Shown piece after piece: positions 19,086 through 27,265 of a stretch of 64,000 nt of DNA. Source of the DNA: DYJB01 sp963777165 (GTDB lineage: Bacteria > Chloroflexota > Anaerolineae > Anaerolineales > E44-bin32). How positions within the stretch are numbered: position 1 is the first letter of the stretch; each line of letters begins with the position of its first letter. The translations under genes were made by a program, and so were the position numbers. The notes beneath the pieces are model-generated. The model did not search any database. It had not been told where the DNA came from and saw nothing but the letters and a program-made list of their open reading frames with translations. The DNA is taken from the NCBI GenBank assembly GCA_963777165.1, contig CAVZPO010000023.1, positions 248,001 through 312,000 of the forward strand, written 5' to 3'.

Positions 19086-19980
19086 GAAGCGGTTTCATAA
19101 CCGCCTCAGGGCAAGCAGTAGACACGCTACATGGAAGAAGGCTAGGTACATCGTCAAGTGTCGCTCCCAACGCACCAGCAATCGGCGGAAGTCACCCAAC
19201 CAGGCGAAGGTCCGTTCGACCTTCCAGGGCCTGAGGTAGCGGCGCAGCTTGCGGCCGGCCTGAGTGGCCCGCTTCTTCCCATTGCGTCGGTGCGGCGCGA
19301 TCAACTCGATGTGGCGCTTGGCCAAGCGAGCGCGCATAGGATCGCTGTCGTAGGCCTTGTCGGCAATGATCCGCTCGGGCTTCTGCCGCGGTCGACCCGG
19401 CCCAGCCCGCGGCATGGCGATGGTCGCCAAGGTCGGCTCCAACAAGTTTGACTTCCGCTGGCGAGGCCGAGTCCAGGTGGACTCCCAAAGGAATACCTTG
19501 GCCGTCGACCACCACCATCCATTTCGTGCCTTTCCCCCGCTTGGTCTTACCAACGCCAGGCCCTCCTTTTTTGCGGAGGCGAAGCTGCCGTCGGCAAAAG
19601 CTTCGCTCCAGTTGAGTCGCTTCCGTTCGTCTTGTGTCGCTAGGAAGGCGCACCAGACATCCAACCGAACATCCTGCTCTTCCCACAGTTGCAAGCGGCG
19701 CCAACAAGTGGACGGGCCCGGGTATTTGTCGGGCAAGTCCTGCCAGCGCGCGCCGGTGCGCAAGATCCATTGGATCCCTTCCAGACAGGGCCGAATGGGC
19801 GCCCAGGGATGCCCGCCCTTCCCGGACTTCGGCAACGGCGGTGGTGACGGTTCAATCAGCTCCCATTGTCTATCGGTCAGAAGTGGCTTTCGTCGGCGGC
19901 TCATACCAGTACCTCCGACTACCATGAGCCACACGTCGATGATTACGTCAATCCGCCCAAATGGGTTGTGAGGCCGCTTC
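19086..19980 (-). mobile_element. IS5-family-like insertion sequence, about 895 bp
   Basis: Bounded by imperfect 17-bp terminal inverted repeats, 19086-19102 and 19964-19980, which match at 14 of 17 positions when one is reverse-complemented. It carries one transposase gene on the minus strand. No clear target-site duplication is seen, and the exact tips may extend 1-3 bp. Base composition is less GC-rich than in neighbouring operons, consistent with acquisition. A possible interrupted gene abuts the right end. Confidence 0.8.
19095..19904 (-). CDS. IS5-type DDE transposase, frame altered in the middle
   Basis: The N-terminal DUF4096-like domain (LTDRQWELIEP, GGHPWAPIRPCLEGIQWILR, TGARWQDLP) and the C-terminal catalytic half (RIIADKAYDSD, IELIAPHRRNG, LRPWKVERTFAWLGDFRRLL) lie in one frame. 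The middle third (KWMVVVDGQGIPLGVHLDSA) is in another. The switch out is at an A6 run (19572-19567, minus strand) and the switch back is at GG 19440-19439. Two one-base length errors would give a full transposase of about 270 residues. The A6 site also forms A AAA AAG, a classical -1 slippage heptamer. The ATG at 19904 follows GGAGGT. Function in this copy is uncertain. Confidence 0.75.
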   Translation of the reverse strand: MSRRRKPLLTDRQWELIEPSPPPLPKSGKGGHPWAPIRPCLEGIQWILRTGARWQDLPDKYPGPSTCWRRLQLWEEQDVRLDVWCAFLATQDERKRLNWSEAFADGSFASAKKEGLALVRPSGGKARNGWWWSTAKVFLWESTWTRPRQRKSNLLEPTLATIAMPRAGPGRPRQKPERIIADKAYDSDPMRARLAKRHIELIAPHRRNGKKRATQAGRKLRRYLRPWKVERTFAWLGDFRRLLVRWERHLTMYLAFFHVACLLLALRRL

Positions 19981-20091
19981 AAGTGTAGAATCACTATTCA
20001 TAATGAACGGACGCACTTCAAGCAGTTCGAATGCATCGCCCAAACCATGCGCGCCTATCAGCGACTACTCATCCATGGCACACGGTGACCA
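19981..20091 (+). pseudogene. Possible gene remnant truncated by the IS
   Basis: Immediately outside the right inverted repeat, one frame reads through 36 codons to a TGA with protein-like composition (NERTHFKQFECIAQTMRAYQ, then RLLIHGTR) and no start codon of its own. It could be the 3' end of a gene cut by the insertion. The left flank gives no matching part, so this is weak. Confidence 0.25.
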
Positions 20092-20130
20092 ACAAGGAAG
20101 CGTCCCAGGTCTACGACAAGGAGCATTCAT

Positions 20131-20634
20131 ATGGATACCGCGATCAAAACGGCGGTCTGGCAGCAGTTCGGGGCTGCGATCGACATGCTCGATGATGCCG
20201 TGCGCGCCTGCCCGGACGAGCTTTGGATCGCTACCTTATGGAACGAACCCGATCGTCAACAGGAGTTCGCGACATTTTGGTATCGTGCGTATCACACGCT
20301 GTTGTGGCTCGACTTGTACCTGTCCGCCTCACCCGCGGAAGATTTCACCCCTCCGGCTCCGTTCTTGCCAGATGGGCTGCCGGAAAAACCATACACGAAA
20401 GACCAACTTCGCGCGTATCTCGAGCATGGTCGCAGGAAATGCCGGTCCACCGTCGAAGCCCTAACCGACGAGCGTGCGCGCCAGCGCTGCAAGTACGAGT
20501 GGGTCGATGTGAGCTTTTTTGAGTTGCTCCTCTACACGATGCGCCACGTTCAGGAACACGGAGCGCAGTTGCATATGTCCCTGGGGCAGCACGGTATTGC
20601 CGTGGATGATTGGGTTCCGATAGCCCACAGCTGA
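20131..20634 (+). CDS. DinB-like four-helix-bundle protein
   Basis: Protein of 167 residues resembling the DinB/YfiT superfamily of four-helix-bundle metal-binding proteins, often thiol transferases or stress proteins. A strong AAGGAG site precedes the ATG. Potential metal ligands are spread as in the family: His in FWYRAYHTLLWLDLYL and His in YTMRHVQEHGAQLHM. The substrate is unknown. The base composition is less GC-rich than in the surrounding operons and it follows an IS, so horizontal acquisition is plausible. Confidence 0.75.
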   Translation: MDTAIKTAVWQQFGAAIDMLDDAVRACPDELWIATLWNEPDRQQEFATFWYRAYHTLLWLDLYLSASPAEDFTPPAPFLPDGLPEKPYTKDQLRAYLEHGRRKCRSTVEALTDERARQRCKYEWVDVSFFELLLYTMRHVQEHGAQLHMSLGQHGIAVDDWVPIAHS

Positions 20635-20642
20635 ACCCGCCC

Positions 20643-20699
20643 ATGCCGACCGTTGACCTCGACACGGCCCGCCGCTTCGTCCTCGGAAAGGATGAGTAA
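20643..20699 (+). pseudogene. Possible remnant of a YcaQ-like winged-helix gene
   Basis: An 18-codon reading frame (MPTVDLDTARRFVLGKDE) begins 8 nt after the DinB stop. Its TARRFVLGK segment matches my recollection of the N-terminus of HTH_42/YcaQ proteins, which continue for hundreds of residues. Here a stop follows at once and no continuation is seen, so this is a degenerate fragment at best. Confidence 0.25.
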
Positions 20700-20851
20700 T
20701 GAAACCACTTCTAGGCTTTGGGAGCAGGGCGATCGTCCCGGCCCCTGCTCTTCTTAAGCAGGGAGGTCGTCAGGGTACGTTGCCCGGCCAACGCGCGGGC
20801 CGGGACACCCTGTCCACGGGTTGCTGCTCGCTCGCGGAGAAAGTCGCAGGT

Positions 20852-21850
20852 TCAAGGACCGGCCGCAGGCCGGGGAGCGCGCCCGGCGGTCCGCACGTAG
20901 ACCAAACCGAAGAGCAAAGCGATCGCCAGCGGCACGCCGGCCAGCACCCACATGGCGATGTTGGCCGTCCCTCCGACCCGCTCGGCGAAGCCGGCAACGC
21001 CGGAGCCCAGCGGGCCGTCAATCGTCAGCGTCACATTCCAGAATCCCGCGGACGTGACCGGCAGGTGGATGGCGTAGTTCCCCGGCACTTGTGCTCCTCT
21101 ACTCGTCGCAACACCTCCGACGGGGACCCCCATTCCATCAGCCGGCGCAGCCTCAACTTGAACTAGAAGGTCTCCCTGAACGGCGCCGGCCAGGTTGCGC
21201 ACGCCCACCTCTACGAACAGGTCGCCGACCTCTGTCGGGCCGGTGAAGGCTTGGACGACGTACGGCCCGGCCTGCACGCCGGTCAGTCTTACACGGTACA
21301 TCCCCTGGTACGCCATTCCATGATCATGTTCGCTTGTGTGAGCCGGCGTCGGGCTCGATCCGCCGTCCCCGGGACGTGGGGTTAGGACGCGAACTGGGAG
21401 AGCCGCCGCCCCGAACCATATGAGGGCGAGCAGCAATCCAGTCCCGAGGGCCAGGCCGGCGATGCCAAGTGGTTTGCGGTAGTGTGTGACCGGCGCCGCA
21501 GCGGTTGGTTGGGTTAGCAGGTAGGCCGACAGCGCCATGGCCGTCAGGCTGAGGATCAACCGAAGTACGTGCCCGGCGCCCGGGCCGGTGGAGGCGGACG
21601 CGGCATCGAGACAGGCAAGGGCCGCTGCCCCCGCATTGACGCCCACGCCGAGCCACTCGATCCGCGGGTTCGGACGGAGCATCAGTCCAGTTCCCCACAG
21701 AACCAGGGCCAATCCGAACAATCCCACCAGAATAACGGATGCGTTCTCATGGCTAGCTGCAGCGGGAACGCTTCCGAGGGTGAGGACGCCGGCAGCGACC
21801 CCGGCGTACCCGGAGAGCCAGGTGGCGAAGGCAAGGTTCCTGGTCTTCAT
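20852..21850 (-). CDS. Membrane protein with extracytoplasmic beta domain (FixH/YtkA-like)
   Basis: Polytopic protein of 332 residues. Four or five N-terminal helices (about 8-165) are followed by an extracytoplasmic beta-rich domain (about 180-290) beginning with a His-rich stretch (TSEHDHGMAYQGMYRVRL), then a final membrane helix and a short basic tail. The domain has the look of FixH/YtkA-like modules (GPYVVQAFTGPTEVGDLFVE, PADGMGVPVGG). Such modules often occur with copper-trafficking and oxidase-assembly proteins, and the Sco gene lies just upstream on the same strand. A role in copper delivery is inferred. Confidence 0.65.
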   Translation of the reverse strand: MKTRNLAFATWLSGYAGVAAGVLTLGSVPAAASHENASVILVGLFGLALVLWGTGLMLRPNPRIEWLGVGVNAGAAALACLDAASASTGPGAGHVLRLILSLTAMALSAYLLTQPTAAAPVTHYRKPLGIAGLALGTGLLLALIWFGAAALPVRVLTPRPGDGGSSPTPAHTSEHDHGMAYQGMYRVRLTGVQAGPYVVQAFTGPTEVGDLFVEVGVRNLAGAVQGDLLVQVEAAPADGMGVPVGGVATSRGAQVPGNYAIHLPVTSAGFWNVTLTIDGPLGSGVAGFAERVGGTANIAMWVLAGVPLAIALLFGLVYVRTAGRAPRPAAGP

Positions 21851-21917
21851 CGGACGGTCATGATGGTTGGCCCAAACCTGACCAGTGGAAGCGGCGCGCC
21901 CGCAACGGGCAGCCGAG

Positions 21918-22517
21918 TCACGCGGCAGACTCCAGAATGCTCTTCAGGTCCGCGAGGATATCCTCTTTGGGAATAGACAAGTCATAGCTGGTGACCAAGC
22001 GGCCGTCCGGGTGGATCAGATAAAGTCGCGCACCGTGGATGATGTCAGAGTGCTCATCCCCGCTTTCGGGTGTGGCGGCCAGCACGCCGTATGCCGCCCG
22101 CGCTTGGGCGAGCTGCTCATCCGATCCCGTCAGCCCGTAGAACCGCAGGCTGAACCTATCCAGGTACTCCCGAAGAATGGCAGGCGTGTCATAGTCGGGA
22201 TCAACGGTAACCAGAACGAGATCCACCCTCTCGCCAAGGGTGCCAAGCTGGTCGATTGCCCATCTCGAGTTAGCCAGCGTCAGGGGACACTCGTCCGGAC
22301 ACCGCGTGTAGCCGAAGTACACAAGCACGGCGTGTCCTTCCAGGGTGGAGATGTCAAAGGGCGTGTCTTCGGTGTCGAAGAGTGCGAGCGCGGGTGCGGG
22401 TGTCGGGGAGGGGTAAGGGCTGCCGTGCAAGCCCCGCATGGGCTGTGTGCACGCCCCAAGGAGGATTGCGAGGGCAAGCGCGGTCCGGATGCGGGAATTG
22501 GCAGATTGCTTGTTCAT
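21918..22517 (-). CDS. SCO1/SenC-family copper chaperone lipoprotein
   Basis: Protein of about 199 residues from the ATG at 22517. The signal peptide ends in lipobox LLGAC, so it should be anchored outside the membrane. The thioredoxin-like Sco domain has the copper motif TRCPDECPLTL (Cys-x3-Cys), VTVDPDYDTP and the distal ligand region SDIIHGARLYLIHPDG. Sco proteins help load copper into the CuA site of cytochrome oxidase; a caa3 oxidase operon lies about 4 kb away. A longer upstream frame lacks a signal peptide and is not used. Confidence 0.92.
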   Translation of the reverse strand: MNKQSANSRIRTALALAILLGACTQPMRGLHGSPYPSPTPAPALALFDTEDTPFDISTLEGHAVLVYFGYTRCPDECPLTLANSRWAIDQLGTLGERVDLVLVTVDPDYDTPAILREYLDRFSLRFYGLTGSDEQLAQARAAYGVLAATPESGDEHSDIIHGARLYLIHPDGRLVTSYDLSIPKEDILADLKSILESAA

Positions 22518-23121
22518 GATCGTGATTCTAACATTGCCGGCGCCGCATCCCGACAGTCCATCCAGGCTGATGGATTGCGCACTGTCCAAGCGGGCACCGG
22601 TCAGGAAGCGCACGGCCGGCAGGAACATTGTCGGATTCGACCGACACTCACACCCGCACTCCCCGTTTCCTCATCACCACCGACGACAGGAGATCGCCTT
22701 CGCGTGCGTGAGAATTGTGATGCGGCTCGAGATGTGAGGCGCAATTCTGAACTCTGGCTGTCGCTCCCTCTCCCCATCCCTCTTCCCCCACACACCGGGA
22801 GACCTCCGGCCCTACGGGAGAATGTGCTCTGCTCCCTCCCCCCGAGGGACCGTAGGTGCCACGTAGTTGGGGGCAGAAGGGAGGGGGATGAGGGGGAAGG
22901 CGGATTCGCGGCTCGTCATCCCGACACCAATTCTCCGTCCGCCAGCGGAGCCCCGGATTGCGCCGGCCCTGGTGAGACGGCGCGGAGGGCATCATCGCTC
23001 GCGGGTGTGGGGGTTGTGAATGCTAGCCGCGTTCGGTGTACGCTTAGGCATCGACGCAAAGGCAACAAGCGCGGCGAGTAGGCAGAGGTGCAGCACTAGA
23101 ACGAACCACACGGAGGTCAAG
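22518..23121. other. About 600-bp intergenic region
   Basis: It separates the divergent Sco and aldo/keto reductase genes. No gene is credible here; the open frame covering 21885-23081 is antisense to Sco and compositionally poor. The main content is the pyrimidine/purine-skewed inverted repeat at 22757-22907. Confidence 0.5.
22757..22907. repeat. MITE-like imperfect inverted repeat
   Basis: A C/T-rich arm (about 22763-22789) can fold on a G/A-rich arm (about 22868-22901). An inner pair around CCTACGG (about 22810 and 22848) nests inside, giving a hairpin of roughly 150 nt. The skewed CCCTCTCCCC composition resembles dispersed intergenic repeats seen in many GC-rich genomes. No coding potential. 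Confidence 0.45.
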
Positions 23122-24108
23122 GTGGATTACCGTAGGCTGGGGAAGGCAGGGCTCAAGGTCTCGGAGTTGTGCCTGGGCACGATGCAGTTTGGCTGGACGG
23201 CCGATGAGGCGACTTCGATCGCCGTACTGGATTCGGCATTCGAAGCAGGAGTCAACTTCATCGATACCGCGGACATCTACTCGCGCTGGGCAGCGGGGAA
23301 CCCCGGGGGCGTCGCGGAGGCGATCCTTGGGCGCTGGTTGGCGGCGAACCCGGGACGGCGTGCCGACCTGGTCCTGGCAACCAAAGTGCGCGGGCCGATG
23401 GGCGACGGGCCGAACGACGCCGGGCTATCCAGAGTCCATATCCTGAACTCGGTCGAAGCCTCCTTGCGACGCCTGGGCACGGAGACGATCGATCTGTACC
23501 AAACCCATTGGCCCGACGATGACACACCGATCGAGGAGACGCTGGAGGCGATGGACTCACTCGTCAGGCGCGGGTTGGTGCGCTATATCGGGTGTTCTAA
23601 CTACCCGGCGGCGAAGCTCGTGCAGGCATTGTGGGCCGCCGACCAATCGGGGTTGGCGCGCTTCGACTGCCTGCAGCCACACTACAACCTGATGCACCGG
23701 TCTGAGTTTGAGCGGGAGCTGGAGTCCGTCTGCCGTGAATACGGTCTGGGGGTGATCCCTTATAGCCCGTTGGCCGGAGGGTTTCTGACCGGCAAATACG
23801 TGCCTGCGGAGGAGGTCCCGGCTGGAAGCCGCGGCGCATCGAGCCGGAAGATCCAGGGGTACGTTCGGTCGCCCAGGGGATCCGGTGTGTTGGAGGCGCT
23901 CTCCCAGGTGGCGAAGGAGCGGGGTAAGACCGTCTCGCAGGTGGCACTCGGCTGGTTGCTCAGCCGTCCTTCGGTGACCAGCCCAATCATCGGCCCTCGA
24001 TCGGTCGAGCAACTTGCAGACAACCTGGGAGCGGCAGGCCTCCGGCTCGATGAGCAGGAGTGTCGGGTGCTGGAAGAGGCCTCGGCCTGGAACCTGGAGG
24101 CCGAGTAG
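23122..24108 (+). CDS. Aldo/keto reductase
   Basis: NADPH-dependent oxidoreductase of 328 residues with a (beta/alpha)8 barrel. Family signatures: YRRLGKAGLKVSELCLGTMQ, GVNFIDTADIYS (catalytic Asp and Tyr), the lysine in LATKVRG, THWPDDDTPIEETLEAMD, IGCSNYPAAKL, YSPLAGGFLTGKY and the cofactor region PIIGPRSVEQLADNL. GTG at 23122 is chosen because GGAGGT lies just upstream and the homology starts there. It stands alone between two non-coding gaps. The physiological substrate is unknown. Confidence 0.92.
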   Translation: MDYRRLGKAGLKVSELCLGTMQFGWTADEATSIAVLDSAFEAGVNFIDTADIYSRWAAGNPGGVAEAILGRWLAANPGRRADLVLATKVRGPMGDGPNDAGLSRVHILNSVEASLRRLGTETIDLYQTHWPDDDTPIEETLEAMDSLVRRGLVRYIGCSNYPAAKLVQALWAADQSGLARFDCLQPHYNLMHRSEFERELESVCREYGLGVIPYSPLAGGFLTGKYVPAEEVPAGSRGASSRKIQGYVRSPRGSGVLEALSQVAKERGKTVSQVALGWLLSRPSVTSPIIGPRSVEQLADNLGAAGLRLDEQECRVLEEASAWNLEAE

Positions 24109-24211
24109 GGCGGCCCGCCTGCCAGCGAGGCGGATTGTGAAGCCGATCTCCTGAGGCATCCACATCCAAACTCGTCGTCCTCGAGGTGAGTCCGGCCTCC
24201 CACTTGCGCTT

Positions 24212-24241
24212 TTGCACTTATGACAAGTGTTGGGCTATAAT
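24212..24241 (+). promoter_or_regulatory. Promoter of the recombinase-like/PNP operon with spacer palindrome
   Basis: TTGCAC (24212-24217) and a perfect TATAAT (24236-24241) are 18 bp apart. The spacer holds the inverted repeat CACTT-ATGAC-AAGTG (24215-24229), overlapping the -35, where a repressor could bind. It also shows that the TTG at 24241 cannot be the start codon, because it lies in the -10. Confidence 0.7.
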
Positions 24242-24276
24242 TGCGTCCACGAGCGGTGAACAGCGGGGCGGGCGCC

Positions 24277-25128
24277 GTGGACGAAGCGATCGAATCCTTC
24301 CTCCGTCATCTTCAATCTGACCACGGCCGGGCCAACAACACGGTCCTGGCGTACCGCGCTGATCTCAAGCAGTTTGCGGCTGCCCTGGATGAACTCGCCG
24401 GGCGGAAGGTCATCTTGAGTGAGATCAACGGGGACATGCTCGCCAGGTACGCCGCCTGGCTTGGCGAGCGCGGCTACCGTCCGGCCACGCTGTCGCGCAA
24501 GATGGCAGCGGTGCGTTCCTTCCTCGAATCACATAACGTTGCCGGCTCCGAGACGGTGCCTGAGTTGGCCGACGCACTCCGCCCGCCTCCGGCGCCCCGC
24601 CGGCAGCCGCGGCTGCTCTCGCTGGATGAGGTTTCCATGCTCCTGGCCGCACCCTTGCGGAATGGGAACCCCCGGAGCGTCCGCGACGCGGCGCTGCTGG
24701 CGGTGCTGTACGCGACGGGTTTGCGAGCCGCCGATGCCGTCGGTCTCTCCATGGGAGACATCGATGTCCCGGAGGGACTGCTCCGTCGGCCGTCGAATGC
24801 CGGTGGCTGGATGCCTCTGGGCCCGGCGCTCCCCGTCTTGCAGCGATACATCGAAGAAGCACGGCCCCAACTCGTCCATGAGAACGACGTTCGCGCCGTG
24901 TTTGTCAACCAGCGGGGCAAGCCGCTCAGCCGCCAGGGATTGTGGCTGATCGTCAAGCATTGGGCAGCTGCCACCGGGCTGGGCGAGAAAGTCTCTCCGC
25001 ACAGTCTCAGGCATGCCTTGATCCAGCACTTGCTGGCCGAAGGGAAGTCCAGACGCGAAATCCAGCACGTGCTGGGCCTGCGCAGCCCGAACGCGATTCG
25101 AGCCTCGATCAAGGAGCCGGCGGCATGA
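24277..25128 (+). CDS. Tyrosine recombinase-like protein lacking the catalytic tyrosine
   Basis: XerC/XerD-like protein of about 283 residues. The N-terminal SAM-like core-binding domain (AIESFLRHLQSDHGRANNTV, then LAYRADLKQFAAAL) and catalytic-domain fold are clear. Of the catalytic residues, Arg I (ATGLRAADAVGL) and the His-x-x-Arg box (SPHSLRHALIQHLL) are present. The hairpin lysine is not evident (RRPSNAGGWMPLG) and the C-terminus (QHVLGLRSPNAIRASIKEPA) ends without the nucleophilic tyrosine. It may bind DNA without recombining it. GTG at 24277 is chosen by homology; GTG 24256 is possible. Its stop overlaps the PNP start (ATGA). Confidence 0.75.
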   Translation: MDEAIESFLRHLQSDHGRANNTVLAYRADLKQFAAALDELAGRKVILSEINGDMLARYAAWLGERGYRPATLSRKMAAVRSFLESHNVAGSETVPELADALRPPPAPRRQPRLLSLDEVSMLLAAPLRNGNPRSVRDAALLAVLYATGLRAADAVGLSMGDIDVPEGLLRRPSNAGGWMPLGPALPVLQRYIEEARPQLVHENDVRAVFVNQRGKPLSRQGLWLIVKHWAAATGLGEKVSPHSLRHALIQHLLAEGKSRREIQHVLGLRSPNAIRASIKEPAA

Positions 25129-25979
25129 GCCAGGATCCGCTCGTGGGCGAGGCCCTCACTCAAGCGATGATCGACCGGGCTACGGCCGCCGTGCGAGCCC
25201 GCTCGAACATACGACCTCGCATCGGCCTGATCCTTGGCTCTGGGCTTGGCGGCCTGGCAGATGCCGTGCACCAGTCCGAGGTCCTTCCGTATAAGGAGAT
25301 CCCCGGTTGGCCGATGCCTACCGTCGAAGGCCATGCCGGCCGACTTGTCCTTGGGTCCCTCGAGGGCGTGCCGGTGGCCGTGATGCAGGGCCGCGTCCAC
25401 TACTACGAAGGCGTCCCGATGCCCCTCGTCGGCCTGCCGGTGCGCGTGCTGCAGACGCTGGGGATCGACATTCTGATCGTGACCAATGCCGCCGGGGCGG
25501 TCAACCCGGCCTTCATCCCGGGCGAGTTGATGCTGATCACCGACCATATCAACCTGCTCGGGATGGCCGGCGTCAGCCCGTTGCGAGGTCCCAATCTCGA
25601 TGCCTTCGGGCCGCGCTTTCCGGACATGAGTCAGGCCTATGACCGTGAGCTGCTGGAACTGGCGCGCTCGGTCGGCGCCGCGGATGGCCTGCCCGTGCGT
25701 GAGGGGGTGTACATCTGCCTGGCCGGACCGGCGTTCGAGTTGCCGGCCGACCTGCGCTTCCTGCGCGCCATCGGCGTAGACGCCGTGGGCATGTCGACCG
25801 TCCCCGAAGTCGTCGTGGCGCGTCATGGGGGGACGCGCGTGCTGGGCGTCTCCGGCATCAGCAACAAGGCCAACCTCGACGGCGCGTCGACCACGACGCA
25901 CGCCGAGGTCCTGGCAGCCGGACAGGTGATCGTGCCGCGGCTGACGGCCCTGCTGCGCGGAATTCTGCGGCGCCTGTGA
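25125..25979 (+). CDS. Purine nucleoside phosphorylase (trimeric, type II)
   Basis: Cytoplasmic enzyme of 284 residues that cleaves inosine/guanosine with phosphate in purine salvage. Signatures: LILGSGLGGLAD (phosphate site), MQGRVHYYEG, the PNP motif region LIVTNAAGAVNPAF, CLAGPAFELPADLRFLRAIG (purine-binding Glu region), VGMSTVPEVVVARH and VSGISNKAN. The length fits the trimeric PNP family. It begins at the ATG overlapping the recombinase-like gene, which is an unusual partner. Confidence 0.95.
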   Translation: MSQDPLVGEALTQAMIDRATAAVRARSNIRPRIGLILGSGLGGLADAVHQSEVLPYKEIPGWPMPTVEGHAGRLVLGSLEGVPVAVMQGRVHYYEGVPMPLVGLPVRVLQTLGIDILIVTNAAGAVNPAFIPGELMLITDHINLLGMAGVSPLRGPNLDAFGPRFPDMSQAYDRELLELARSVGAADGLPVREGVYICLAGPAFELPADLRFLRAIGVDAVGMSTVPEVVVARHGGTRVLGVSGISNKANLDGASTTTHAEVLAAGQVIVPRLTALLRGILRRL

Positions 25980-25991
25980 TCGGGTGGCTGA

Positions 25992-26681
25992 ATGGCTGAG
26001 GCGCTCCTCTTCCTGGAGGAGTATCAGGGCTGGATCTATCTGGCACTCGGGCTGGCGGCGCTGATCTACCTGCGCGTGACCTGGCGCTGGTACCAGTCCA
26101 GGCGTTCGACGATCTTCTCCTTGGAGCGCGAGCAGGCAACAGAACGCCTGACCCGGTCGGCCACCCTGCTCGGCCTGGCGATCACGCTCCTCCTGGCGAC
26201 CTTCGCCGCCACGACCTTCCTCGGACCGGCCATTCCGGCCAGTGAGCGCCCCACGCCCCTGCCGACGGTTTCGTTGCTCGGTACGCCGACCTTCTTGCCG
26301 GCCGGTGACGAACCGCTGATGACCTCGACGCCTCTCCCCCCCGTTACGGTTGACAGTGCAGGTTGCGCCAACCCGCAGGCGACAATCCTCACCCCGACGA
26401 CCGGGGAGTCACTCACCGGGATCGTCGAAATCACCGGGACAGCCGACATCCCGAACTTCGCCTTCTACAAATACGAGTACATCAGCCTCACGCCCGGCGC
26501 AGTCTGGAGAGCCATCCAGGCAGGGACAGCACCGATCCAGCAGGGCGACCTGGGGACATGGGATACGCAGCTCGTGATCCCGGGTGAGTATGCCCTGCGG
26601 CTGGTGGTCACCGACACGGTGGGCAACGCCCCCCAGCCGTGCGTTATTCTGGTGCGCGTGCTGCCGTCGACGGAAGCCTGA
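25992..26681 (+). CDS. Membrane-anchored hypothetical protein with Ig-like C-terminus
   Basis: Protein of 229 residues with two predicted membrane helices (about 12-30 and 56-78), a Thr/Pro-rich extracytoplasmic linker, and a C-terminal beta domain (about 120-228). The pattern ATILTPTTGESLTGIVEITG resembles bacterial Ig-like or FlgD-Ig-like modules, which bind partners or carbohydrates at the surface. It starts 12 nt after the phosphorylase stop and precedes the GNAT gene by 7 nt, so it is part of the same operon. The exact role is unknown. Confidence 0.7.
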   Translation: MAEALLFLEEYQGWIYLALGLAALIYLRVTWRWYQSRRSTIFSLEREQATERLTRSATLLGLAITLLLATFAATTFLGPAIPASERPTPLPTVSLLGTPTFLPAGDEPLMTSTPLPPVTVDSAGCANPQATILTPTTGESLTGIVEITGTADIPNFAFYKYEYISLTPGAVWRAIQAGTAPIQQGDLGTWDTQLVIPGEYALRLVVTDTVGNAPQPCVILVRVLPSTEA

Positions 26682-26688
26682 GGGAGCG

Positions 26689-27226
26689 ATGGACCAACTG
26701 ACGGTGCGGCAAGCTATCTCGAGCGATATCCCGGACCTGGCCAAGCTCGATCATGACTACAGTTCAGACCACGTCTGGCAGATGAGCGTCACTCGCGGGC
26801 CCGAGGAGGTGGGGGTCGTGTTCCGCGAAGTGCGTCTCCCGCGGCCGATGCGCGTCGGCTACCCGCGCGACCCTGCGCGGCTGCCGGATGAGTGGACGCG
26901 ATGGCCGGCGCTGCTCGTCGCCGAGGCAGGCGAATCGCGCCTCGGATACCTGGCGATGACACTGGGCCCGGCGGCCGGCGCCGGCTGGGTATGCGACCTG
27001 GCCGTCGGATCGCTGCACCGCCGGCAAGGCGTCGGCACGCAGCTGCTGACCTACGCTCGCGACTGGTGCCGACAACGCGGACTGTCGTCGATGTTCCTCG
27101 AGATGCAGAGCAAGAACTTCCCGGCCATTTCGCTGGCCCGCAAGTTGGGCTTCGTCTACGCCGGTTACAGTGACCGGTACTATGCCGACCAGGATATCGC
27201 CCTGTTCTTCTGCCTGGGAGTTCTGA
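26689..27226 (+). CDS. GNAT-family N-acetyltransferase, 3' end probably frame-shifted
   Basis: Acetyltransferase with acetyl-CoA loop WVCDLAVGSLHRRQGVGTQL, helix LLTYARDWCRQRGLSSMFLE and the closing NFPAISLARKLGFVYAGYSD, YYADQDIALFFCL. The frame then runs on without homology for 200 nt into the next gene. Removing one G from GGG 27216-27218 gives FFCLEF and a TGA at 27224-27226, a natural end of about 178 residues. The start at 26689 has GAGGGAG upstream. The substrate is unknown; the family includes protein, antibiotic and small-molecule acetyltransferases. Confidence 0.8.
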
Positions 27227-27265
27227 GAGGGCGCGGGCCGCGCTTGGGCCTGCCGCCGGGTTGCC

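Noticed and set aside
24241..24276. TTG at 24241 as start of the recombinase-like gene
   Set aside because: The TTG lies inside the TATAAT -10 element, so it cannot be in the transcript.
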